The notes under the pieces are model-generated. The model searched no databases and had not been told where the DNA came from. It worked only from the letters and a program-made list of their open reading frames with translations. Below are positions 13,573-20,975 of a stretch of DNA of 26,244 nucleotides, in pieces. Location: the IMG/VR virus record IMGVR_UViG_3300036852_000148, positions 1-26,244 of that record. One strand, given 5' to 3'. The stretch is from a virus. The stretch's first letter is position 1; each line of letters begins with the position of its first letter. The translations under genes were made by a program, and so were the position numbers.

Positions 13573-13785
13573 ATGAACATCAACTTGAATGCGGACAAGA
13601 TCAAGGCTGACGTCAAGAAGGCCTGGGAGGAAAACACTGCTCTGTGCTTGCTCGCAGGAGCGACTGCGCTCTCCGGAGCCGCGAAGCTCCTCAACGCACG
13701 CGCGAACAGCCGCAACTCCAAGGCCTGGAAGAAGGAAGTCGACCGTCGCGTCAAGTCCGACAAGAAGACGGCCAAGACCAAGTAG
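13573..13785 (+). CDS. Small basic membrane-associated protein (70 aa)
   Basis: ATG 13573 follows AGAAAGGTACCGCC. The 70-residue product has a charged N-terminal helix (LNADKIKADVKKAWEEN), a hydrophobic segment (TALCLLAGATALSGAAKLL) and a strongly basic tail rich in Arg and Lys (RRVKSDKKTAKTK). The sequence seems related in layout to other small phage proteins with a central hydrophobic helix and an R/K-rich end, such as the 12234 product. One inner-membrane anchor with a cytoplasmic basic tail, possibly contacting nucleic acid, is plausible but inferred. Confidence 0.75.
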   Translation: MNINLNADKIKADVKKAWEENTALCLLAGATALSGAAKLLNARANSRNSKAWKKEVDRRVKSDKKTAKTK

Positions 13786-13792
13786 TTCATCC

Positions 13793-13826
13793 GATAGAGC
13801 TCTAGAAATAGAGCTCTATCCTTTTT
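13793..13826 (+). terminator. Very strong intrinsic terminator after the 13573 gene
   Basis: GATAGAGCTCTA (13793-13804), a GAAA loop, and TAGAGCTCTATC (13809-13820) form a perfect 12-bp stem, followed by CTTTTT. Confidence 0.9.
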
Positions 13827-13850
13827 CGCACGAAATACCCGGTCTTTAAT
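13826..13850 (+). promoter_or_regulatory. Promoter 11, TCGC-N15-TTTAAT
   Basis: TCGC at 13826-13829 (its T ends the terminator T run) and TTTAAT at 13845-13850 followed by GA; 15-base spacing. It is the last copy found in the window. Confidence 0.8.
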
Positions 13851-13870
13851 GAGACCGAAAGGAGATCTTC

Positions 13871-14032
13871 ATGCTTCGCAACAAGACGAAGATGCTGATC
13901 ATCAAGTTGTCGATTGGCGCTGTCACTGCTGCCGTGATCGGAATGATCATCAAGGCAGAGGCGCAAGCCCTCGACGAGATTGAAGAGAAGTACTTCCCAC
14001 CGAAGAACGAAGAGAAGGACGAGACTTCGTAA
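13871..14032 (+). CDS. Small single-TM protein (53 aa)
   Basis: ATG 13871 follows AAAGGAGATCTTC. The 53-residue product has a basic N-terminus (MLRNKTK), a TM helix (MLIIKLSIGAVTAAVIGMII) and a long acidic tail (LDEIEEKYFPPKNEEKDETS). The positive-inside rule suggests an N-in, C-out orientation. It is the last complete promoter-gene-terminator cassette. The function is unknown. Confidence 0.75.
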   Translation: MLRNKTKMLIIKLSIGAVTAAVIGMIIKAEAQALDEIEEKYFPPKNEEKDETS

Positions 14033-14042
14033 CACCCATTCG

Positions 14043-14072
14043 CTGAGAACCTAACACAGGTTCTCAGTTTCT
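14043..14072 (+). terminator. Intrinsic terminator after the 13871 gene
   Basis: CTGAGAACCT (14043-14052) pairs perfectly with AGGTTCTCAG (14058-14067) around AACAC, then TTTCT. The next gene starts 16 bases later without a recognisable promoter, so partial read-through is likely. Confidence 0.85.
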
Positions 14073-14087
14073 GTCCAAGGAGAAAGC

Positions 14088-14702
14088 ATGACTGAGTTCC
14101 CATCTCAGAGCCACAAGAGTCGTGAGCCGCGAGTTGTTGAGCCGGTGACAACGAATCCCGGAAGAGTTCGCGCCGCGCCAGCAGGTCGAAGGCTCAAGGA
14201 GACGATATTCCAAGGTGATGCTCGGAGCGTGTGGACGAGCATGATCTGGGACACCTTCTTCCCCAATCTGCGAGACAACTTCGCAGACGCGGTTCACAAC
14301 GGCATCGACGCGCTGTTTGGCGGATATTCTACGGCTGGACGCAGTCGTAGCCGTTACGGCGGATCATATCGAGGCCACAACATCAGCAAACACAACCCCG
14401 ACAGGGCTCTCGGCCGCGGATCAGACAGTCGGCAGCGTGATGATGCGCTTCGCGATGGTGACACGAGTGTTGTCGAGCTCGATTCTCGTGTCGAAGCACA
14501 AGAGGTTCTGAACCAGATGAACCTTCTGATCGATCAGTTCGATCAGTGCACAATGGCCGATTTCAAGAGAATGGTACAAATCACTCCTACCCACGTCGAC
14601 TTTGGACTCGGTTGGGAAGAACTCGGCGAGGCCCATGTTGTTTCATCCAAGGGGTCTTACTACCTCGATCTTCCCGATCCTATCCGTCTTAGCAGCAAGT
14701 AG
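14088..14702 (+). CDS. Conserved phage protein with C-terminal GW-type domain
   Basis: ATG 14088 follows CCAAGGAGAAAGC; 204 residues. An N-terminal basic Pro/Arg-rich part (to about residue 40) precedes a helix (VWTSMIWDTFFPNLRDNF) and a Gly/Arg/Ser/Tyr-rich linker (RSRSRYGGSYRG, about residues 85-96). The C-terminal domain has VVELDSRVEAQEVLNQMNLL (128-147), then FGLGWEELGEAHVV and a YYLDLPDP end. From memory, this matches a gut-phage protein family with an RGEAEDVL-type helix, a WGWT-type turn and an LLxLPxP end, usually encoded close to DUF6353-like proteins. It has no TM. The R/G/S/Y-rich low-complexity linker might bind RNA or promote condensation; that part is speculation. Confidence 0.72.
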   Translation: MTEFPSQSHKSREPRVVEPVTTNPGRVRAAPAGRRLKETIFQGDARSVWTSMIWDTFFPNLRDNFADAVHNGIDALFGGYSTAGRSRSRYGGSYRGHNISKHNPDRALGRGSDSRQRDDALRDGDTSVVELDSRVEAQEVLNQMNLLIDQFDQCTMADFKRMVQITPTHVDFGLGWEELGEAHVVSSKGSYYLDLPDPIRLSSK

Positions 14703-14710
14703 GAGCGAAT

Positions 14711-14947
14711 ATGTCTCGACTCAAGTTCGTGCCAAGCAAAGTAATGGACTTCACTCTAAAGATCCGCGAGGTTCTTGCGGAGACGAATTGCGAGCGCCAT
14801 TCTGCTCCGGTGGGAATTCCCTGTTTCCATTTACGTATGGACTCGCACGAGGGATACTACGCCGGAATTTGCAATGTTCGAGCTACCAAGATCTATAACG
14901 GGGTTCCCTCCAAGAGCCCTCGAACTCTTCACAAGGAGAAGCGATGA
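14711..14947 (+). CDS. Small hypothetical protein (78 aa)
   Basis: ATG 14711 follows TAGGAGCGAAT. The soluble 78-residue product has a beta-rich look (LKFVPSKVMDFTLKIREVL, GIPCFHLRMDSHEGYY) and a basic end (SPRTLHKEKR). Three cysteines and three histidines are scattered without a clear metal motif. It overlaps the next gene by ATGA at 14944-14947. No family is recognised. Confidence 0.68.
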   Translation: MSRLKFVPSKVMDFTLKIREVLAETNCERHSAPVGIPCFHLRMDSHEGYYAGICNVRATKIYNGVPSKSPRTLHKEKR

Positions 14948-15822
14948 AGTATGTGCCGCAGGCCGTCACTCGTGCAGTGGGCCGAACGGTTCTCAAGACC
15001 CAGAAGAACTCGCCGACGATTCTCTTCATCGCTGGCGTGACTGGTGCGGTCACTGCGACCGTGCTTGCTTGCCGAGCCACGCTCAAGGCACAGCCTGTCG
15101 TGGACCACATGAAGAAAGACCTGATCAACGTTGACGTTATTCAGTCGCGGAAGCAGGTCGACCAGGAGGAAGCCCGACAGCAGAGGGCTCACATCATGCT
15201 TAACAGTGCGGTCGAGGTGACCAAGCTGTACGCGCCGTCGGTTATCCTCGGTTCGGTGTCAATCTTCTGTCTGACCAAGTCTCACCGTCAGCTCACTCAG
15301 CGCAATGCTGCCCTGACAGGAGCATATGTCTCCCTCCAGCAGTTTCTGGATGGTTATCGTGCTCGAGTTCGCAAGGAGATCGGGGAGGAAAGGGAGAAGG
15401 ATGTTTACTATGCTTCGACTCCCATTGAGCTGACCGAGACGACAGGAAAGGGCACGAAGAAGACCACGGTCCAAAGGCCCACCGAGACCGGTCCGTACGC
15501 TGTGCTTTGGGACGAGAGGAGTAGCACCTTCCAACATCTTCCCGAGTACAACATCCACTACATCAAACTTCAGGAAGATTTCCTCACGGACAAGCTTCGT
15601 GCTGATGGATATTTGTTCCTGAATGATGTCTACAAGGCGTTTGACATTCCTGTCACTCAGAACGGCCAGCTCGTTGGATGGATCATTCCATCCGATCAGA
15701 GCGACGACTTCGTCGAGATCAAGTGGACGGAGATGTACAACGCGCAGCGGTCGATCATGCTCGACTTCAATTGCGCTGGCCTGGTTTATCACATGCTTGA
15801 CGACGCAAAGATGAGCCGATGA
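14944..15822 (+). CDS. Two-TM membrane protein, DUF6353-like (copy B)
   Basis: ATG 14944 is preceded by ACAAGGAGAAGCG; 292 residues. TM1 (about residues 24-43, SPTILFIAGVTGAVTATVL) and TM2 (about 96-112, YAPSVILGSVSIFCLTKS) enclose a 50-residue charged coil. After TM2 comes QRNAALTGAYVSLQQFLDGY, which parallels the YAALAAAYGLLSGDFDEF of copy A. The C-terminal domain has LNDVYKAFDI (about 225) and GQLVGWIIPSD (about 240). Copies A and B clearly share their architecture and are diverged paralogues. The gene overlaps its successor by four bases, suggesting the products act together at the membrane. Confidence 0.8.
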   Translation: MKYVPQAVTRAVGRTVLKTQKNSPTILFIAGVTGAVTATVLACRATLKAQPVVDHMKKDLINVDVIQSRKQVDQEEARQQRAHIMLNSAVEVTKLYAPSVILGSVSIFCLTKSHRQLTQRNAALTGAYVSLQQFLDGYRARVRKEIGEEREKDVYYASTPIELTETTGKGTKKTTVQRPTETGPYAVLWDERSSTFQHLPEYNIHYIKLQEDFLTDKLRADGYLFLNDVYKAFDIPVTQNGQLVGWIIPSDQSDDFVEIKWTEMYNAQRSIMLDFNCAGLVYHMLDDAKMSR

Positions 15823-16631
15823 AGTGGCTAGCGAAGACGGAGACAGTCAATCTCAAGCTTCTTGTGCCCTCTGGCCTGACGGTTGCAGCAGGCGTAGGGG
15901 CCTCTGTGGGGTATGTAGTGGCCTCCAAGATCCTGGAGAAGAAGTACAGGGAGCTGGCTGACAGAGAGATCGCGGAAGCACGCGTTCTCTATCAACGCAT
16001 GTATTCCCGTTCTCCGTTGGTACTTCACCCTGAACCCGAGAGCGAAGAAGATGACGATGATGGAGACGAAGAAGCTCCTGCAGGCACCTGGGATGAGTTG
16101 GAAGAGGTTGTCCAGGATCGGCTCATGACCAATGCCATGAAGGCGATGGGCACCTATGTTCCTCCTGCTGAAGATCATGAAGGCGTGGAGAAGCGAGAAC
16201 CCACGACACGAAACGCCTTCGCGGATTATCAGGCACCTGGCGATGAGGTTATGGACGCACTCATGGCCGATCGAGACCCATCTGAGCCGTACATCATCAC
16301 GAAGAGCGAGTACTACGAAAATGAACCCGATCACGAGCAGAAGCGCTTCACGTACTACGATGGCGATCAAGTCCTGGTCGACGATCAAGACGAGTACAAC
16401 CCGATCATGGATACTGAGCGAGTGGTGGGAGACGACAATCTCCTTCGTTTCGGTTACGGGTCAGGCGATGAGCACTCGCTGTTCGTCCGCAATGAAACGT
16501 TGGACCCACCCCTTGACCTCTACATCACAAGGTCTACCGGTCGTTACACGGATGAGGTCATGGGTCTTGACGAAGATCAGCCACATCTGAAGCATTCGCA
16601 ATCAAGAAAGTTCCGTCTGCACGATGAGTGA
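15819..16631 (+). CDS. Membrane-anchored acidic conserved phage protein
   Basis: ATG 15819 overlaps the stop of copy B; 270 residues. An N-terminal TM (about residues 14-36, LLVPSGLTVAAGVGASVGYV) is followed by a basic coil (KILEKKYRELADREIAEARV) and a very acidic run (SEEDDDDGDEEA, about 74-85). The C-terminal third has the order YIITKSEYY (about 157), RFTYYDGDQVLVDD, VVGDDNLLRFGYGSGDEHSL and VRNE. I remember the same order in a gut-phage family (IISPEEF, LTYYADGVLTDD, GEYEDDSVFVRND). It is part of the same conserved neighbourhood as copies A and B. The acidic run may mimic nucleic acid or bind cations; this is inference. Confidence 0.75.
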   Translation: MKWLAKTETVNLKLLVPSGLTVAAGVGASVGYVVASKILEKKYRELADREIAEARVLYQRMYSRSPLVLHPEPESEEDDDDGDEEAPAGTWDELEEVVQDRLMTNAMKAMGTYVPPAEDHEGVEKREPTTRNAFADYQAPGDEVMDALMADRDPSEPYIITKSEYYENEPDHEQKRFTYYDGDQVLVDDQDEYNPIMDTERVVGDDNLLRFGYGSGDEHSLFVRNETLDPPLDLYITRSTGRYTDEVMGLDEDQPHLKHSQSRKFRLHDE

Positions 16632-17136
16632 ACAGCTTGATGCCGCCTACCTGGAGTGGCTACAAGACCTGGTAGGGCCTCAAGAGCAGGGAATTCAGCA
16701 CGATCGTCTGTTGAAACATCTCTTTGAGCGAGAGTTTGTGATGCTTGTTCCGAATGACGATAACCGTTGTGCGGATGGATTAGCTCTCCGAAAGGAATTT
16801 GTTCGATCTGGACGCATGCGTCCAACCCATCATTGGATGGAGTTGGGTTGCTCAGTGCTGGAAATGTTGGTCGGGGTTGCTCGCCATCTCTCTTTCACAG
16901 CCGAAGGAGAGGTGGGCGAGTGGTTCTGGCATCTCATCAACAACTTGGGTCTTGCCCGATATTCGAATAGTCGATACCACCGTAACCGTGTGGACGAGAT
17001 CATTGAGAGGTTGGTCTGGAGACAGTACAGCTATGACGGAAACGGCGGGCTGTTCCCGCTCCAAGAGCCTCGAGAAGATCAGAGAGACGTGGAACTTTGG
17101 TTCCAGATGGAGTCTTACATTCTTGAGATGAGCTAG
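16624..17136 (+). CDS. Conserved phage protein upstream of the replicase (170 aa)
   Basis: ATG 16624 overlaps the previous gene by eight bases. The soluble 170-residue protein is rich in Trp, Leu and Arg. Notable segments are YLEWLQDLVGPQ (about 10-21), FVMLVPNDDNRCADGLALR (about 38-56), CSVLEMLVGVARHL (about 76-89), EWFWHLINNLGL and VELWFQMESYILEM at the end. From memory these match, in order, a gut-phage family containing YxWLxxLV, P-D-N-R-A-D-G, CSVLEMMVALA, GxWFWxMIxNLGL and DVEIWYQM. The function is unknown. The placement 12 bases before the replicase start, with AGGGAGG between, suggests a replication-linked or regulatory role. Confidence 0.75.
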   Translation: MSEQLDAAYLEWLQDLVGPQEQGIQHDRLLKHLFEREFVMLVPNDDNRCADGLALRKEFVRSGRMRPTHHWMELGCSVLEMLVGVARHLSFTAEGEVGEWFWHLINNLGLARYSNSRYHRNRVDEIIERLVWRQYSYDGNGGLFPLQEPREDQRDVELWFQMESYILEMS

Positions 17137-17148
17137 AAGGGAGGTGAG

Positions 17149-20100
17149 ATGGATTTCTTCAAGATTGTTCTTAGCGAAGTAAAGAGCGGACCGCGAAAGG
17201 GTGAATACGACATCATCCCAGACTTCCAGGTCAACAGATTCACGGATCTGATGGTCAAGGGGAAGCAATTCTATGCTATCTGGGATGAGGAGAAGGGTCT
17301 GTGGAGCACAGACGAATACGATGTACAGCGGCTCGTTGATGCTGAGTTGAAGAAGTACGCGGACAATCTGGATATCTCAGCACCGTTCTCGGTCAAGTAT
17401 CTTCGCTCCTCGGCCAACGGAAGTTGGAGGGCATTCCGGAATTTCATCAGCCTTCTTAGCGACAACAGTCATGAACTGAACAGCACCCTCACATTCCTAA
17501 ACACAGACGTCAAGAAGGAGGATTATGTCTCACACCGTCTTCCTTACGCTCTTGTTTCTGGAGATTGTCCTGCTTACGATGAGCTGCTTGGCACTCTTTA
17601 TTCTGTGGAAGAGCGTGCGAAAATTGAGTGGATTATTGGATGTATTGTTGCTGGTGACAGCAAGTACATTCAAAAGTTTGGTGTGTTCTACGGTCCTCCA
17701 GGATCTGGTAAGGGGACGGTTCTCGATATCATCGAGAGATTGTTCCATGGATACACCACTTCGTTCGATGCCAAGGCTCTGGGGAACAGTAACGCTCAGT
17801 TCGCAACCGAAGCGTTCGGAAAGAACCCTCTCGTAGCGATTCAGCAGGATGCAGATCTTAGTCGCGTAAGCGATAATACTAAGATCAACTCAATCGTCTC
17901 ACACGAAAAGATGCTGATGAACGAGAAGTACAAGCCCACTCACTCAAGTAGGGTAAACGCTTTCTTGCTTGTCGGCACCAACGAACCGGTCAAAATCACG
18001 TCGTCTAAGTCGGGTCTTCTTCGACGAATGATCGACATCAACCCGACCGGTGTGAACCTGCCAGAAAACCACTACCACGCTCTCATGGCACAAATAGACT
18101 TTGAGTTGGGCGCGATTGCTGCGCATTGTCTTAAGGTTTATCGCGAGATGGGGAAGGCGTACTACTCTGGATATCGTCCGAATCAAATGATGCTCCAGAC
18201 TAACGTGTTCTTCAACTACATCGAGTACAACTGGGATGTCTTCAAGCAGCAGGATGGTACGACGCTCTCTCAGGCGTACCAACTCTATAAGCAATACTGC
18301 AGCGAGGCAAACATCGAGAAGGTGCGCCCCATGTATGAGATCCGTGAAGAGTTGAAGAGTTACTTCAAGGAGTACAAAGACCGTGGACGGTTCAATAACG
18401 CTGACGTTAGGAGTCTTTACACTGGCTTCAACGCTCATCCTTTCAAGGCTCCTATCAAGGGGGCGCATGCATACAGTTTGGTCTTGGATCTCGAGGAGAG
18501 TCTTCTCGACGAAGTCTTGGCTGACTGTTCGGCTCAACAAGCAGTCTTCGATGACGAAAAGCAACTTTGGCGTCCGAAGTACAAGTGGGAAAACGCCAGC
18601 ACAATACTGGTCGATCTCGATACTTCCGAACTTCATTATGTCAAGGTACCCAAGAACCACATCGTCATCGACTTCGACATCACGGACGAGTCCGGAAACA
18701 AGTCGCTTGAGAGAAATCTCGAAGCGGCGTCCAATTGGCCTGCGACATATGGTGAACTTTCTCAAGGTGGAAATGGGGTGCACCTTCACTATCTCTACGA
18801 TGGAGACGTGTCGGAACTGTCCCTTACTCACTCTCGCGGAATCGAGGTCAAATCCTTTGATGGAAACTCCTCTCTCCGACGTCGCCTTACTCGGTGTAAC
18901 AACATCCCAATCAGTACGTTGCGAGAAGGAGCCCTCCCGCTCAAGGAGAAACGTGTGTTAGCGGAGAAGATCGTTCAGGATGAGCGTCACTTGAGGAACC
19001 TCATTGAGGGAGCTCTCAGGAAACGAGTTCATCCGCACACGAAGTCGAATGTGGACTTCATCCAGAAGGTGACAGACGAGGCTTACGATTCTGGAATGTC
19101 GTACGACGTTACAGACCTCAAGCCTCGAATCATCTCTTTCGCGAACCAGTCGTCGAATCAGTCTTCGGCGGCGCTAAACGTTGTGATGAAGATCCACTGG
19201 AAGTCGGAACTGGTCGATGAGGATGCTCTCATGCAGGATCAGCCGGAGAAGCCGATCGCCGTTTACGACGTTGAGGTCTATCCGAATCTGTTTGTGGTGT
19301 GCTGGAAACTTCGTGGCGCACACGAAAGCACGATCACTGACATGGTCAATCCGACTCCTCAGCAAATTGAGGAGTTGGTTTCCACCTATCGGCTCATCGG
19401 GTTCTACAACCGACGCTTCGATAACCACATCCTGTACGCACGTATGCTCGGATATTCCAACAAGCAGTTGTTCGATCTGACTCAGAAGATCATCGTGGGT
19501 AACAGAAACGACGCGCTCTTTGGAGAGGCGTACAACCTTTCCTACGCGGATATTTGGGACTATAGCAGCATCAAGAAGTCTCTTAAGAAGTTCCAGATCG
19601 ATTTGGGACTGCGCCACATGGAGAGCAACATTCCTTGGGATAAGGATGTTCGAGAAGAGCAGATTCCTGAGATTCTGAAGTACTGCAGGAATGACGTCCA
19701 AACCACGGATGAGGTAGCAGACGATCGAGAAGGTGACTTCAAAGCTCGACAGATCCTTGCCGAGTTGAGTGGGCTAAGTGTCAATCACACAACCCAAGCT
19801 CATACTGCAAAGATCATCTTCGGGGATGACCGCAACCCGCAAGCAAGTTTCGTTTACACGGACTTGGGTAAGGAGTTCAAGGGTTATGCCTACGATCAAG
19901 GTAAGTCTGTCTATCGAGACGAAGACCCGGGTGAGGGCGGTTACGTATACGCCGAGCCCGGCTACTATGAGGATGCTGCTCTTTTGGACGTTGCTTCTAT
20001 GCATCCGACGTCGATTCGAGTCCTCAACCTCTTCGGTCCTTACACCAAGCAGTTCAACGATCTTGTCGATGCCCGACTTGCCATCAAGGGTGGCGACCTC

Positions 20101-20961
20101 AATCGTGCCGCTAAACTCCTCGATGGGAGACTCAAGCCGTTTCTTGGTGGTGAGAAGCCTGAGCTGAAGGCTCTGTCTGATGCTCTGAAGATCGTTATCA
20201 ACATTGTGTACGGGCTGACTGCAGCACGGTTCCCAAACAAATTCAAGGACGATCGTAACAGAGATAACATCGTGGCGAAGCGCGGTGCTCTGTTCATGAT
20301 CGATCTGAAGCACCACATCCAGAGCCTGGGTTACACTGTAGCTCACATCAAGACGGACTCGGTGAAGATTCCGAATGCCGATGACTTTATCATCCGTGAG
20401 GTCATGTTATATGGCGAGAAGTACGGTTACACGTTCGAGCATGAAGCCACGTTCGACAAGCTGCTTCTAGCGAACGACGCCGTTTATGTGGGCCGATACA
20501 AGTGGAAGGCTGATGACCCTGCTATGGCAGGACAGTGGACTGCAACCGGCGCTCAGTTCCAGGAGCCCTGGATCTTCAAGAATCTCTTCTCTGGAGAAAT
20601 TACTAACCTTCGTGATCTGGCTCAGGCTAAGCAGGTCACGAAGGGTGTCATGTACTTGGATCTTGAGTACGACAAGCCTCCTCCCGTAAAGGAAGGCATG
20701 CGGTACATCGGAAAGAGCGGACTGTTCTATCCGGTGAAGGAAGGAACTCGCGGGGCCGGGGTTCTTTATCGCTGTAGCGAGGAGGACAAGCTCTTCAGCG
20801 TTACAGGCACGAAGGGGTATTTGTGGATCGAGGCCGAGCTCGCTAAGACTCTTGGAGAGTTCTCGGACGAGTACATTGACTACAGATATTTCGACAAACT
20901 GATGGACGCAGCCAAGAAGACGATCGAGGCGTTTGTCCCGGTCGAGGAATTCACTAGCTAG
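17149..20961 (+). CDS. Fused SF3-type helicase, AEP-like primase and family-B-like DNA polymerase
   Basis: ATG 17149 follows AAGGGAGGTGAG; 1270 residues. Helicase: GPPGSGKGT Walker A (about 182-190), VAIQQDAD Walker B (about 227-234), then FLLVGTNEP and an Arg-rich LLRRM, as in D5/DUF5906-type SF3 ATPases. Primase-like: VIDFDI (about 505), GGNGVHLHY (about 540) and IEVKSF (about 564), matching the hDhD, sGGxGxH and hE/D motifs of archaeo-eukaryotic primases. Exonuclease: YDVEVY (about 706), FYNRRFDNHIL (about 752) and YCRNDVQTTDE (about 844). Polymerase: LLDVASMHPTSI (about 945), KIVINIVYG (about 1012) and HIKTDSVKI (about 1066), equivalent to family B motifs A, B and C. All key acidic residues appear intact. 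I recall similar long fusions in gut Clostridia phages. The domain order (helicase before primase) is the reverse of common PrimPol-D5 proteins. It is the likely single-chain replisome core. Confidence 0.88.
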   Translation: MDFFKIVLSEVKSGPRKGEYDIIPDFQVNRFTDLMVKGKQFYAIWDEEKGLWSTDEYDVQRLVDAELKKYADNLDISAPFSVKYLRSSANGSWRAFRNFISLLSDNSHELNSTLTFLNTDVKKEDYVSHRLPYALVSGDCPAYDELLGTLYSVEERAKIEWIIGCIVAGDSKYIQKFGVFYGPPGSGKGTVLDIIERLFHGYTTSFDAKALGNSNAQFATEAFGKNPLVAIQQDADLSRVSDNTKINSIVSHEKMLMNEKYKPTHSSRVNAFLLVGTNEPVKITSSKSGLLRRMIDINPTGVNLPENHYHALMAQIDFELGAIAAHCLKVYREMGKAYYSGYRPNQMMLQTNVFFNYIEYNWDVFKQQDGTTLSQAYQLYKQYCSEANIEKVRPMYEIREELKSYFKEYKDRGRFNNADVRSLYTGFNAHPFKAPIKGAHAYSLVLDLEESLLDEVLADCSAQQAVFDDEKQLWRPKYKWENASTILVDLDTSELHYVKVPKNHIVIDFDITDESGNKSLERNLEAASNWPATYGELSQGGNGVHLHYLYDGDVSELSLTHSRGIEVKSFDGNSSLRRRLTRCNNIPISTLREGALPLKEKRVLAEKIVQDERHLRNLIEGALRKRVHPHTKSNVDFIQKVTDEAYDSGMSYDVTDLKPRIISFANQSSNQSSAALNVVMKIHWKSELVDEDALMQDQPEKPIAVYDVEVYPNLFVVCWKLRGAHESTITDMVNPTPQQIEELVSTYRLIGFYNRRFDNHILYARMLGYSNKQLFDLTQKIIVGNRNDALFGEAYNLSYADIWDYSSIKKSLKKFQIDLGLRHMESNIPWDKDVREEQIPEILKYCRNDVQTTDEVADDREGDFKARQILAELSGLSVNHTTQAHTAKIIFGDDRNPQASFVYTDLGKEFKGYAYDQGKSVYRDEDPGEGGYVYAEPGYYEDAALLDVASMHPTSIRVLNLFGPYTKQFNDLVDARLAIKGGDLNRAAKLLDGRLKPFLGGEKPELKALSDALKIVINIVYGLTAARFPNKFKDDRNRDNIVAKRGALFMIDLKHHIQSLGYTVAHIKTDSVKIPNADDFIIREVMLYGEKYGYTFEHEATFDKLLLANDAVYVGRYKWKADDPAMAGQWTATGAQFQEPWIFKNLFSGEITNLRDLAQAKQVTKGVMYLDLEYDKPPPVKEGMRYIGKSGLFYPVKEGTRGAGVLYRCSEEDKLFSVTGTKGYLWIEAELAKTLGEFSDEYIDYRYFDKLMDAAKKTIEAFVPVEEFTS

Positions 20962-20975
20962 AAGGAGCAAGAAGT

